Source: CAZZEX01 sp964653285 (lineage in GTDB: Bacteria; Chloroflexota; Anaerolineae; B4-G1). From it: a stretch of 54,243 nucleotides of DNA. A program made the position numbers and the translations under genes. Shown piece by piece: positions 31,849 through 41,027 of this stretch. Position 1 is the first letter of the stretch, and the number at the start of each line of letters is the position of its first letter. Below the pieces are notes generated by a model, which was not told the DNA's origin, did not search any database, and saw nothing but the letters and a program-made list of their open reading frames with translations. Location: positions 1-54,243 of the forward strand of contig CAZZEX010000024.1 of NCBI GenBank assembly GCA_964653285.1. The letters run 5' to 3'.

Positions 31849-32759
31849 GCGGCTTCTCCGCGCGCCAGCTAGCCCCCGTCATTGGCCTGGTGGTGGGGCT
31901 GACATTGGGCCTGGTGTACGCCTGGATCATTACCCCCGTCGAACTCGTCAACACGTACCCGGCGCTACTGCGCACCGACCATCGCCAGGACTGGGCGCGC
32001 TTGGCAGCACTCTCGTACGTGGCGGACGGCAACCTGGGGCGGGCCCGCGCGCGGCTGGAGGGGCTCAAGCACGAGGATGTGGCCAGCGCGATACAGGTGC
32101 TGATCGAAGAGTACGCCGCTGCTGGTCGTCCCGCGGACACTCTGCGCAGCCTGACCACGCTGGCCAAGGCGTTGGACGTTCACACTCCGGCAATGTTGGT
32201 CTACCTGTACACGCCGACGTCGTCATCGCCAGCATATGCCAGTGAACCATCACTCACACCCACCCCTACGCCGACGGCTCGACTGAGCTCGCTGAAGTCT
32301 CACACGCCTACGCCTCATGCTTCGTCGCCCCTGGCCACTCCTACCCGCAAGCCGACCCGCACACCCCGCCCCCCCACACCTACGCCGCTGCCTTTGCCCC
32401 CCTTCCAATTAGCCCAGCAAGAGCAGATATGCAAATCGGGGCAAACGCCGCATATCGAGGTCGTGGTAAGGGATGAGCACGGTGCGGGGCTGGCTGGTGT
32501 GGAGGTCTGGCTGATGTGGCCCGGTGGAGCCGACAGGGCTATGACTGGGCTCAAGCCCCAGAGTGGAGCGGGATACGCGGATTTCAACGCTGAACGGGGC
32601 GTGCCAGGATCTGTGAACTACTCACTCGGCATCGGCGAATTAGGGATGCCACTGGTCACCGACCTGCGGATCGCTTTCTGCCCCCCCAAGAAAGGTAAGG
32701 AGCCGCTGCTGGGATCCTGGCGCATCGTGCTAGAGCGTCGGCCCTCAGAGACCGAGTAG
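31845..32759 (+). CDS. membrane protein with Thr/Pro linker and C-terminal beta domain
   Basis: A 304-aa protein. The N-terminal helix VIGLVVGLTLGLVYAWIITP and helical segment (ALLRTDHRQDWARLAALSYV, GNLGRARARL) match the preceding gene. A Thr/Pro/Ser-rich linker (about 130-185) leads to a C-terminal domain (about 190-300) with HIEVVVRDEHGAGLAGVEVW, the pattern of an Ig-like or transthyretin-like extracellular beta sandwich. Two Cys (QICKSG, FCPPKK) could form a disulfide. The topology implies that the beta domain is displayed outside. It is translationally coupled to its paralogue. Confidence 0.75.
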   Translation: MSGFSARQLAPVIGLVVGLTLGLVYAWIITPVELVNTYPALLRTDHRQDWARLAALSYVADGNLGRARARLEGLKHEDVASAIQVLIEEYAAAGRPADTLRSLTTLAKALDVHTPAMLVYLYTPTSSSPAYASEPSLTPTPTPTARLSSLKSHTPTPHASSPLATPTRKPTRTPRPPTPTPLPLPPFQLAQQEQICKSGQTPHIEVVVRDEHGAGLAGVEVWLMWPGGADRAMTGLKPQSGAGYADFNAERGVPGSVNYSLGIGELGMPLVTDLRIAFCPPKKGKEPLLGSWRIVLERRPSETE

Positions 32760-32786
32760 ATCGAGAGACGATAGCGGGAGGGAGAT

Positions 32787-32916
32787 ATGAACAGGCGATG
32801 GCGATGGTTGGCCGGACGAGGCGGAGGTGGTCTGCCGCTGGGAGGCGCTGGACGTGGATACGACCATCGCGCCCGACGGGACGCTCGTGGTGGTGGAGGA
32901 GCACACGTGGGTTTAG
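32787..32916 (+). pseudogene. remnant of a DUF2207-like gene start
   Basis: GGGAGGGAG precedes an ATG at 32787 encoding MNRRWRWLAG, a plausible secreted or membrane start. The downstream protein-like stretch (EVVCRWEALDVDTTIAPDGT, bases about 32821-32880) is in another frame and ends at a stop at 32914. Segments such as LDVDTTIAPDGTLVVVEE resemble the start of DUF2207 membrane proteins. It is best read as a frameshifted, truncated relic. The match is short, so this is low-confidence. The 222-base spacer 32760-32982 holds nothing else obvious. Confidence 0.35.
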
Positions 32917-32982
32917 ATGGAGCAATTTGAGGTCAAGATAGCGACGTGATCTCACCGCACTCAGTGTCCTGGAGGCGGACAC

Positions 32983-35358
32983 ATGTCTCTCGTCAACTTG
33001 CTGAGCACCGGCCCTGGTACCTTCGTCTATCATATCCTGGTCCTTCTGATGTTGGAGGTGATGGCCGGCATCGTACTCATCGAGTGGCGTTGCACACACA
33101 ACCCTGACCACCGCCGCATTCTATGGGCCTTTGGGGGGCTGCTGGGGATGCGTGCCCTGTTGCTGCTCGGCGAGCCGCTCGGTCCGGCTGTCATCGCTCC
33201 ACTCCTCAGCGGTATAGAACTTGCCAGCCTCACGCTTTTGGGGTGGGCGTTTCTGGCCCCTCTCCTCAATCACCGCACCAGAAGGGGGTATCTGCTTGGC
33301 GGTCTCGGCGTGACGTTCCTGTGCGCCGTCACTTTCCTGCCGGGATGGTATAGCACCCTGGTACAGTTCCCCCATCTCTTGTATCTCACCTTCTGGCAAC
33401 AAGCCTTCTGGTACGCAGTGAGTATGCTCCTGGCCCTGGTACCGGTTCTGGTTCTGCTGCGCCCCCGGCGGCGGGAGAGACAATGGTTGCCGATGTTCGG
33501 CTTTGCCGTCCTCTTCCTGGGCTTCACTACATTGTGCATCGGTTCACTGTTCTTGACGGTGGGCCGGTTTGACATATCGGCGTACACACTGATCGGAGTG
33601 GGGCGGCTGACCACCCTGCTAGGCTATCCACTCTTCGCTGTTGCTGTTCATCGCATTGCCCTACAAGACAGGTGGGCCTACCGGGGGGAATTGCAAGACG
33701 CGAGCGAGGAAGCACTACACCAGACACAGGAACTGCACTTCCTCGTCGAGGCCAGCCGGACCATTGGCGAATCTCTCAATCTGGACACCGTCCTTCACCG
33801 GCTGGTCGAAAGCACCACTATGGCCCTGGACGCAGACCGCTGTGCCATCTTCCTGATCAACCTCGACCAGCCTGGAACCGTCGCCCTGGTCGCTCAACAC
33901 GCCCCCCTCCAACGCACGGAGCGACCAGCCGTGCCATCGACCTTTCCCCTCGCTGAACAACCTACGCTTGCCTACGCACTGAAGCGGCGCAAGCAACTGA
34001 CCATCAACGTCGGAATCAACGACCCGCGCCTGCGGACCCTGTACAGTCTACTCGGCAGTCAGGAGGCCGGTCCGACCATCATGCAGCCACTTCTCCGCCA
34101 ACGCCGCGTGTTGGGCGCTCTGGTCGTGGGAAACGACCACAGCCAGCGCGCTTTCGTACCGAACGAGGGGCGGCTGTGCCGGAATATCGCTGTGCAGGTT
34201 GCCGCGGCCATTGAGAACGCTCGCCTCTATCGTGACCTGGAGGCACAAACCAGGCAACTGGCCGAGTCGCTGCGGTCTCAGAAGGATGAGATTCGCCAGA
34301 GAGCGGCCACCCTGGAAAGCATCACCGCAGGAGTGATCGTCAGCGACAAAGAAGGCCACATCGTTATCATCAATGCCGCTGCCGAGCGCATCCTGGGCAC
34401 CCCTCGCCAGCGTATCCTGGGGCGTTCAATTGAATGCCTGATGAACCACATACCATTGGTCACCACGGCTGACTGGAACATGGTCGCTCAGTCTGACACT
34501 CCGCTTGAAACGGTGTTCGAACTGGGGAGCAAGGTCGTATATGTCAATGCGGGTACTATCCTCACGCCGGCTGGCGATCACCTGGGCGTCGTGGCTATTC
34601 TGCGCGATATCACCGGGGAGGCCGAGGCCAAAAGGTCAAAGAGCGAGTTCATCACTGCTATCTCCCACGAACTTCGTACCCCCCTCACAGCCATCCGGGG
34701 ATACGCCGAGGCCCTCAGCAGCGGCACGGTCGGGGCTGTTAGCGAGGCCCAGTCCCACCTTCTCAAAATCATCCGTGACAACGCATTGCGCATGGTCAGC
34801 CTGACCGAAAACCTCATCGCCGTCTCTCAGATAGAGAAGGGCTTTCTCAAACTGGAGTATGGAGAGACGGACTTACGTGTGCCCGTTGACGACGTTGTGC
34901 GCTCCTTCCAGAACCAACTCGAGGCCCGCCAACTGGAGGTCAGTCTGGAACTCGATGATGACCTACCCACGATCGAGGCAGACCCGGCGCGGGTGCGACA
35001 GATATTGAACAACCTGGTCAGCAACGCGGTTAAATTCAACTATCCTGGCGGGCACATTACTATTGGCGCCAAGCCTCTACGTGAGGATGAAGAGCAACCG
35101 CCGACGTGCTGTTCTATCTGGGTCGCGGATACCGGCATTGGCATCCATCCTGAAGAGCAGCCGCATATCTGGAAGCGCTTCTACCATCGCGCCAGCCCCC
35201 TGGCTGCGGAAGCCAGTGGACTAGGCGTGGGACTCTCTATCGTCAAATCGCTGGTGGAAGCACACAGCGGGCGAGTGTGGGTGGAGAGTACTCCCGGCGT
35301 AGGGAGTATATTCACCGTGTTACTGCCCATCAAGCGTGTCCAGCCGATTAGCGATTAG
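32983..35358 (+). CDS. sensor histidine kinase with multi-TM, GAF and PAS domains
   Basis: A 791-aa hybrid-type sensor without receiver. Residues 1-235 contain about seven hydrophobic helices with no known sensor name. A GAF domain (about 255-410) and a PAS domain (about 435-545, SITAGVIVSDKEGHIVIINA) follow. HisKA has AISHELRTPLTAIRGYAEAL (His about 562), and the ATPase has NNLVSNAVKF, ADTGIGI and SGLGVGLSIVKSLVEAHSG. GGAGG precedes the ATG. The N-terminus resembles that of the next kinase (GTFVYH.. versus GDLVYH..), so they are paralogues. No response regulator is adjacent. Confidence 0.93.
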   Translation: MSLVNLLSTGPGTFVYHILVLLMLEVMAGIVLIEWRCTHNPDHRRILWAFGGLLGMRALLLLGEPLGPAVIAPLLSGIELASLTLLGWAFLAPLLNHRTRRGYLLGGLGVTFLCAVTFLPGWYSTLVQFPHLLYLTFWQQAFWYAVSMLLALVPVLVLLRPRRRERQWLPMFGFAVLFLGFTTLCIGSLFLTVGRFDISAYTLIGVGRLTTLLGYPLFAVAVHRIALQDRWAYRGELQDASEEALHQTQELHFLVEASRTIGESLNLDTVLHRLVESTTMALDADRCAIFLINLDQPGTVALVAQHAPLQRTERPAVPSTFPLAEQPTLAYALKRRKQLTINVGINDPRLRTLYSLLGSQEAGPTIMQPLLRQRRVLGALVVGNDHSQRAFVPNEGRLCRNIAVQVAAAIENARLYRDLEAQTRQLAESLRSQKDEIRQRAATLESITAGVIVSDKEGHIVIINAAAERILGTPRQRILGRSIECLMNHIPLVTTADWNMVAQSDTPLETVFELGSKVVYVNAGTILTPAGDHLGVVAILRDITGEAEAKRSKSEFITAISHELRTPLTAIRGYAEALSSGTVGAVSEAQSHLLKIIRDNALRMVSLTENLIAVSQIEKGFLKLEYGETDLRVPVDDVVRSFQNQLEARQLEVSLELDDDLPTIEADPARVRQILNNLVSNAVKFNYPGGHITIGAKPLREDEEQPPTCCSIWVADTGIGIHPEEQPHIWKRFYHRASPLAAEASGLGVGLSIVKSLVEAHSGRVWVESTPGVGSIFTVLLPIKRVQPISD

Positions 35359-35379
35359 CAGAATCGAGTTTGGCGACGA

Positions 35380-35409
35380 GTTGACCGCCAACCGACTCTG
35401 GTGTACAAT
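35380..35409 (+). promoter_or_regulatory. possible promoter of the second kinase gene
   Basis: TTGGCG (35380-35385), an 18-base spacer and TACAAT (35404-35409) lie in the 116-base gap between the two kinase genes. The spacing and hexamers are acceptable but not strong. The rest of the gap contains GATAGCCAACAGCCAATGG-type words. Confidence 0.4.
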
Positions 35410-35474
35410 CGAGCCAGATTGGGGCTGCCGTCCACTGCAAGGGCCGAGAGCAAGTAGCCGATAGCCAACAGCCA

Positions 35475-38153
35475 ATGGCGCTTCTGCAAGACTTCGTTAA
35501 ATTAATCACTGTCCCACCCGGTGACCTGGTCTATCACCTGGTGACACTGTTCGCCATTCAACTCATCCTGGGGGTAGCATTCGGGCACTGGAATCGCCAT
35601 CGCCGTGATCCGGCCGCCATACGGCTGCTGGTGGCCGGGATAGGCTTTGCTCTTGCACGCACACTTCTGATGCTCATTGCTGTGCTTGATCGCGTCGGAG
35701 TGCTATCGTCCAGCATCGTTCTGCCCCCCCTGGAACGCTCCCTCGACCTCGCCACACTGCTACTGGCTATCTGGGCATTCCTGCCGATCCTGAAGCAACA
35801 CCCGCGCGTGGGCGCGACGCTGTTGCTTCTCACCCTCCTGATAACCGCAGGCGTCTATGCAGCCTTCACTACCTTCTGGCCACAGGCCGAAGCCCAGGGC
35901 ACCATCTATAACGACTATTGGCAGGGGACGGTGTGGGAGTTCTCCGCTATAGCCGTTCTTGGGCTGGCCCTCATCGCCGGTGTCATACGGCGTGGGGACG
36001 ATTGGGGTTTGGTTACCTGCCTGTTTGCCCTCTGGCTTACAGGTCATACCTTACAGCTTGCCATTCCACTCACTGATTCCCACGCTGCTGGATGGGTGCG
36101 GCTGGCCAACCTGGCTGCGCTGCCGCTGATGGCTGGCCTCGTGTACCGCTACGTACTGAACGTATCCTCGGCCATGGGTGGGGATGCCGCCCTGGAAATA
36201 ATCAGCATCCTGGAAGCCGCGCAGCGCATTGAGGCGACTCGCGATATCGAGGCTGCCCTGAGGCTGGCTGCTTCATCTATCGCTCACGCGCTAGAAGCCG
36301 ACGTGATCGCCATCGGCCTTCCGGTTCCTGAGTTGGCTAAGAAGATACGCGTCGTCGCTATTCATCCTTCGACTGGTGCGATGCTGGCACATCAAGAACC
36401 GACACTGCTTGTATCCAGACATCCCTTGCTAGCCACTGCTATCCAGACTGGTCGTCTGCAACACAGCACTATGCCGCGCAAGGACCCCACCATCGCTGCG
36501 ATGTACCGCCGCCTGGGTTTCGAGCGACCAGGCCCCTTGCTGGTGCAACCCTTGATTGATGAAGGCATCCTGCTGGGCATCATACTGGCCGGGAATCCGG
36601 TCTCCCAGCAGCGCTGGATGATGCGCGACGAACAGATCTTCCAGGCCGTGGGCGCAGCGATAACGACATCGTTGGCCAACGCCTCCCGTCGGGAGACCAC
36701 CGACCGCAGTGCTGAACTGCAAAAAGCCCTTAGCGAGACACGCCGTCTGGCACGGCGAGCGGCTGAACTAGAAGCCAAACTGGAGCACCAGCGCCAACGG
36801 GCTGAGGAACTGGCCACCACACTGCGCCTGCGAGAGCAGGAAACTGCAACTCACAGCCAGGCCATAGCCGAAGCCGCCATCTGGCAGGAAGAGATGCACG
36901 AGTTGGCAGAGGCTCGCGCCGCACTGGAAGCCGAGGGGGCTGAGTGGAAAGAAAAGGCGGAACAACTCGCCCACGCGAAGGACGACCTGCAGAACCAACT
37001 GGCACAGGCACAGGCCAAACTTCAAGACGCGCGAAGCCAGCAGGCCACAGCCCCGGCTGCGCAACCCATCAATGGTGGCCTGGGCGGCATCCTGGTGAGC
37101 GACGGGCAGGGTAACATCATCCTGGCCAGCCACAGAGCCCAACATCTCATAGGCCAACTCCATTCGGAGCTGGTAGGCACTCCCCTCCAGGTTCTGTTCG
37201 CCGAGCCATTGTGGGCTCAGGCAGTCAGCAGGCTCTTGCGCGAAGAGACTCGGGTCGGCGAAACTGCCACCGTGAGCCTGGATCTGAACGAGCAGATGGT
37301 GCGAGCAGAGCTGACGCGCCTCCCAGGTGCCACCGGTTGGCCGGGGACGCTGGCTGTTATGCTCTGTCCAGAGGAAGAAACGACGATCGAAAGCGAGATG
37401 GTGGTCTCGCTGATCCACGAACTACGTACCCCAATGACCTCTATCACCGGTTATACAGATTTGCTGCTGGACGAGTCTGTGGGCATTCTCGGTGAGACGC
37501 AACGCCAGTTCCTGCGGCGGGTCAAGGCCAACATTGAGCGCATGGGCGGGCTGCTCGAAGATCTGATTAAGGTCACCACCATAGATTCTGGACGACTCGC
37601 GCTTTCGCCCGAGCCAGTTGATCTCATCAATGTCATTGAGAGCACGCTCGTGTCGCTGTCCGCCCAGTTCAGCGAGCGCGGACTGGCAATACAAATGGAC
37701 ATGCCGTCCAAACTGCCACCTGTGCACGCGGATCGAGACAGCATCTATCAGATCGTGCTGCACCTCCTATCCAACGCCTGTCAGTGCTCAGAGCCAGGCA
37801 CCGAAGTCCTGGTTCGCGCCCGGCTGGAAGGGTACAACGACCAGGTTGATGACATGCCCGACTACCTGTCCGTGTCTGTGACCGATACAGGCGGTGGCAT
37901 AGCCCCACAAGACCAACGCAGAGTCTTCCAGCGCCTCTACCGGGCCGACAATCCACTCATCGCCGGGCTGGGCGATACCGGGGTCGGTCTATCTATCGTC
38001 AAGGCACTGGTCGAAGCGAACGGAGGGCACATCTGGGTGGAAAGCAAGATGGGAGTGGGCAGCATCTTTAGTTTCATCCTGCCGCTCTCATCCGAGGGTA
38101 ACAGTAGCCGGCTGCCAGAGACCGGGTCCAGCGAGGCCGAGAAGGAACAGTGA
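35475..38153 (+). CDS. sensor histidine kinase with multi-TM, GAF and long coiled coil
   Basis: An 892-aa paralogue of the preceding kinase. About seven helices (1-240), a GAF-like domain (about 250-400), then a coiled coil of more than 100 residues (about 405-525, for example AELEAKLEHQRQRAEELATT) and a PAS-like segment (GGILVSDGQGNIILASHRAQ). HisKA has SLIHELRTPMTSITGYTDLL (His about 648). The ATPase has LLSNACQCS, TDTGGGI and GDTGVGLSIVKALVEANGG. Its TGA overlaps the GTG of the LysM gene (GTGA), so the sensor and a peptidoglycan-binding protein are likely made together. No regulator lies nearby. Confidence 0.92.
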   Translation: MALLQDFVKLITVPPGDLVYHLVTLFAIQLILGVAFGHWNRHRRDPAAIRLLVAGIGFALARTLLMLIAVLDRVGVLSSSIVLPPLERSLDLATLLLAIWAFLPILKQHPRVGATLLLLTLLITAGVYAAFTTFWPQAEAQGTIYNDYWQGTVWEFSAIAVLGLALIAGVIRRGDDWGLVTCLFALWLTGHTLQLAIPLTDSHAAGWVRLANLAALPLMAGLVYRYVLNVSSAMGGDAALEIISILEAAQRIEATRDIEAALRLAASSIAHALEADVIAIGLPVPELAKKIRVVAIHPSTGAMLAHQEPTLLVSRHPLLATAIQTGRLQHSTMPRKDPTIAAMYRRLGFERPGPLLVQPLIDEGILLGIILAGNPVSQQRWMMRDEQIFQAVGAAITTSLANASRRETTDRSAELQKALSETRRLARRAAELEAKLEHQRQRAEELATTLRLREQETATHSQAIAEAAIWQEEMHELAEARAALEAEGAEWKEKAEQLAHAKDDLQNQLAQAQAKLQDARSQQATAPAAQPINGGLGGILVSDGQGNIILASHRAQHLIGQLHSELVGTPLQVLFAEPLWAQAVSRLLREETRVGETATVSLDLNEQMVRAELTRLPGATGWPGTLAVMLCPEEETTIESEMVVSLIHELRTPMTSITGYTDLLLDESVGILGETQRQFLRRVKANIERMGGLLEDLIKVTTIDSGRLALSPEPVDLINVIESTLVSLSAQFSERGLAIQMDMPSKLPPVHADRDSIYQIVLHLLSNACQCSEPGTEVLVRARLEGYNDQVDDMPDYLSVSVTDTGGGIAPQDQRRVFQRLYRADNPLIAGLGDTGVGLSIVKALVEANGGHIWVESKMGVGSIFSFILPLSSEGNSSRLPETGSSEAEKEQ

Positions 38154-39253
38154 GCGAGCAAATGCGTTCCAGTGCGGGCCGAGTTGCTGGCATAGGCCAA
38201 TTGCTTGGGGGTCTTGCCGTCACAGTCATCAGCGTGGGCATGCTGCTGGGCAGTTTCCTGCTGAGCCAACTCGACACGTTGGACGTGCATCCATCTCCCA
38301 CCCAGGCAGGTGGTAGGCTTCCGCCCTCACCCACGCTGTTCTTGCCCACAATTACCCCTACACCTTCCCCGACGACGTCTCCTTCCCCTCCACCATCTGC
38401 CACAGAAACAGCCGCCCCACTGACACTTACCCCCTCCGCATCACCCACCCTCCCCTCATCCCTGATGCCCAGTTGTCCGCGACCTCCAGGCTGGATTGTC
38501 TACACCACACAGCAGAATGATACGCTCGCCAGCCTGGCTTGGCGGGCTGGCGTTACCGAACTTGCGCTGATGCAGGCCAACTGCTTGAGCACATCAGTCG
38601 TCTATCCTGGCCGGCAGATCTACCTGCCACCTACCTTCTACGCCAGCCCCACTCCACGGCCTTATCCCTGTGGCCCGCCCCCCGGCTGGGTCGTGTACGT
38701 TGTGCGGCCAGGTGACACCCTCTACTCTCTTTCGCTGCGTTTCGGCGTGGGCATTGACGCCATCCGGCGAGCCAACTGTCTACTTGACTACACCATCTAC
38801 GCCGGGTCCTCGCTCTGCCTCCCGCCGTTGCCGCCCACTCTCCCCCCGACTCCCGCACTCACTGAGACCCCCATGCCTACTTCCACGCCGACTCCCGTAC
38901 CCACAGAATCCTTTACCCCTACCCCGACTCCCATTTCCACCCTCACTCTCACCCTTACGCCTTCTCTCACTCCGACGAGCACCGCCACACACACTCCGAC
39001 CTACACTCCCACATCCACCGAAACCCCCGGTCCCACCTCGACGCCCACCTTCACGCCGACACCCATTCCAACGGGGCCTCCCACATCCACGCCCACGCCG
39101 ACACCCATTCCAACGGAATCTCCCACATCCACGCTCACGCCGACACCCATTCCAACGGAACCTCCCACATCCACGCTCACGCCGACACCCACTCCAACGG
39201 AGCCCCCCACATCCACGTCGACTCCAACGGGGCCCACTCCCACCTTAACCTAG
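38150..39253 (+). CDS. membrane-anchored protein with two LysM domains
   Basis: A 367-aa protein. One N-terminal helix (LLGGLAVTVISVGMLLGSFL) anchors it, followed by a Pro/Ser/Thr linker. There are two LysM domains: GWIVYTTQQNDTLASLAWRA (about 115-165) and GWVVYVVRPGDTLYSLSLRF (about 180-230). LysM binds N-acetylglucosamine polymers such as peptidoglycan. The last 125 residues are Thr/Pro repeats encoded by 42-bp DNA repeats. The GTG start at 38150 overlaps the kinase stop and follows AAGGA; an ATG at 38162 is an alternative. It probably reaches across the cell wall. Confidence 0.9.
   Translation: MSEQMRSSAGRVAGIGQLLGGLAVTVISVGMLLGSFLLSQLDTLDVHPSPTQAGGRLPPSPTLFLPTITPTPSPTTSPSPPPSATETAAPLTLTPSASPTLPSSLMPSCPRPPGWIVYTTQQNDTLASLAWRAGVTELALMQANCLSTSVVYPGRQIYLPPTFYASPTPRPYPCGPPPGWVVYVVRPGDTLYSLSLRFGVGIDAIRRANCLLDYTIYAGSSLCLPPLPPTLPPTPALTETPMPTSTPTPVPTESFTPTPTPISTLTLTLTPSLTPTSTATHTPTYTPTSTETPGPTSTPTFTPTPIPTGPPTSTPTPTPIPTESPTSTLTPTPIPTEPPTSTLTPTPTPTEPPTSTSTPTGPTPTLT
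39056..39223 (+). repeat. four 42-bp tandem repeats coding a Thr/Pro tail
   Basis: Units begin at 39056, 39098, 39140 and 39182 with CCGACACCCATTCCAACGG (the last with ACTCC). Each encodes 14 residues like PTPIPTGPPTSTPT at the C-terminus of the LysM protein. Near-identical units at the DNA level indicate recent expansion and likely length variation between strains. Confidence 0.85.
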
Positions 39254-39375
39254 GGCAATCGTCCTACACCTTAACCCCCTCCGGCGGTTAGCGATTGGCC
39301 CCTGGGATTTGGTCATTGTTCATTACCTTACCCGGTCATTTTGCCATTTGCGTTGCTGGTAGCGATAGGCTTTTG

Positions 39376-39384
39376 TGGTATAAT
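39376..39384 (+). promoter_or_regulatory. extended -10 promoter of the LCP gene
   Basis: TGG directly before TATAAT (39379-39384) is a perfect extended -10. A TTGCTG at 39353 is too far (20 bases) to be a normal -35. Transcription near 39391 supports the ATG at 39430 over the upstream in-frame start at 39295. Confidence 0.65.
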
Positions 39385-39429
39385 GAATTATTCTACCTGG
39401 GTGGAGTGGAAGAGAGAAACACAGACGAC

Positions 39430-41001
39430 ATGCAACGTTCCCTGAACTACCTGTCTGAGGGGTTGACCTTAATCGTCATCCTGGCGCTGGTGACTGTAGT
39501 CAGCCGTTGGGCCATCACTACTGCTCCAGAAGTTGCCCAGGCACTTGCCACGACAATCCCCACTGCCCTTCCCGCCGCCCTTCCCACAGAGGTGCCCACG
39601 CCAACGGTCACGCCCACCCCCATGCCCACCCATACTCCCACCTCCACGCCCATGCCCATACCCACCCGCACCTCCACGCCCAGCCCCATGCCTTACTCGC
39701 CCGTCGCATTGCCTGACCCGCCCATCATCCTGACCACCACGAATCCTACGGCCAATCCGTTACCCATGCCAGCGCCAATGCCGCTGGTGGATCAGCCCGG
39801 GAACGTAATCAATATCCTCCTGCTGGGCTCCGATCGGCACTCCACCGAGAGCGTGGGGTGTACCGACGTCATTGTCGTCGTCAGCGTCAATCCCGATCTA
39901 CCCTCGGTCGCGCTTCTCTCCATCCCCCGCGACTTCTATGCCTGGATTCCCAGCCACGGCTTCGACAAGATCAACACTGCCTATAGCTACGGAGAACGCA
40001 ATGGCTATCCGGGCGGTGGCCCTGGGCTACTCAAAGCCACCATTGAGTACAATCTCGGGATACGCGTTCACTACTACGTGCGAGTCGGGTTCGACAGTTT
40101 CATCAAGGTCGTGGATACGATGGGAGGCGTGGACGTCGCCGTGGAATGTCCCCTGTCCGACACCTTCCCCGACCCTGCTTCGCCCACCGGCCAGACGGAT
40201 GTGGACTGGCTGCCGGGTATTCACCACCTCAATGGCAAACACGCGCTCTGGTATGCCCGCTCCCGCTGGAGCACCAGCGATTTTGACCGCAACCGCCGCC
40301 AGCAACAAGTGCTGCGGGGCCTGTATCGCCAAATCCTGACCCTGGACATTATCCCCAAGATTCCTCAACTGTGGGGAGTGCTGAACGAGACCGTCGTGAC
40401 CGACCTGGGGTTGGACGAATTGCTTTACCTGGGGACCATCGGCTCACGGCTGGATATGATGAACGTGAAGAGCCGTTTCGTGGGGAAGAGCGTCGTGCGG
40501 TCGTGGACTGCGCCGAACGGGGCCTACGTGCTGGTTCCTTACTACGAAGTCCTCGGTACCCTGGTCAGCGAAGCGCTGGCCCCTCCGGCCGGTGCACGCG
40601 CACAGCAGCGCGCCTTCCAGGTCGAAGTGTGGAACAGTACTCCCTACGAAGGGCTAGGCCACGTGGCGGCCGAAAGGCTACGCTGGGAGGGCTTCGAGGT
40701 TGTGAGCGTTGGGCCGGCAGATGGGACCTATCCGCGCACGCAAATCGTGGACTTCACCACCAGTTCCAAAGGCTCAGCCATCTCCCGGCTGATGCCCCTC
40801 TACAAGCGCAACGCCAGCGACGTCATCTCCCAGCCGACCGAGGACAGCGCGGTGGACTTCCGGGTGATACTCGGTGCCGATTATGACCCCTGCGTCGCGA
40901 CCAGGATCTCCTGGTACCCTGGCCCACTTGCCACGCCCACACCTCTTCCCACGGTGATCCCACTTGCCACACCCACACCTCTTTCCCCAGCAGTCCCCTG
41001 A
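39430..41001 (+). CDS. LytR-CpsA-Psr (LCP) family glycopolymer transferase
   Basis: A 523-aa membrane protein. One N-terminal helix (LTLIVILALVTVVSRWAI) is followed by a Thr/Pro linker (about 45-115) and the LCP domain (about 120-300). This has INILLLGSDRHST, ALLSIPRDFYAWIP with the conserved Arg, and ALWYARSRWSTSDFDRNRRQ near its end. LCP enzymes attach anionic or capsular glycopolymers to peptidoglycan from a lipid carrier. A LytR_C domain (about 390-480, FQVEVWNSTPYEGLGHVAAE) follows, then a short Pro/Thr tail. The start was chosen from the extended -10 promoter. It follows the LysM gene and fits an envelope cluster. Confidence 0.92.
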   Translation: MQRSLNYLSEGLTLIVILALVTVVSRWAITTAPEVAQALATTIPTALPAALPTEVPTPTVTPTPMPTHTPTSTPMPIPTRTSTPSPMPYSPVALPDPPIILTTTNPTANPLPMPAPMPLVDQPGNVINILLLGSDRHSTESVGCTDVIVVVSVNPDLPSVALLSIPRDFYAWIPSHGFDKINTAYSYGERNGYPGGGPGLLKATIEYNLGIRVHYYVRVGFDSFIKVVDTMGGVDVAVECPLSDTFPDPASPTGQTDVDWLPGIHHLNGKHALWYARSRWSTSDFDRNRRQQQVLRGLYRQILTLDIIPKIPQLWGVLNETVVTDLGLDELLYLGTIGSRLDMMNVKSRFVGKSVVRSWTAPNGAYVLVPYYEVLGTLVSEALAPPAGARAQQRAFQVEVWNSTPYEGLGHVAAERLRWEGFEVVSVGPADGTYPRTQIVDFTTSSKGSAISRLMPLYKRNASDVISQPTEDSAVDFRVILGADYDPCVATRISWYPGPLATPTPLPTVIPLATPTPLSPAVP

Positions 41002-41027
41002 GGCCCCCGAGGGTGGGAGGAAACACA

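Noticed and set aside
38780..39250. CRISPR-like spacing of repeats
   Set aside because: The repeats are direct coding units for Thr/Pro residues with no unique spacers.
39295..39429. Longer N-terminus for the LCP protein
   Set aside because: The extended -10 promoter at 39376-39384 lies inside it and the extension reads like spacer.
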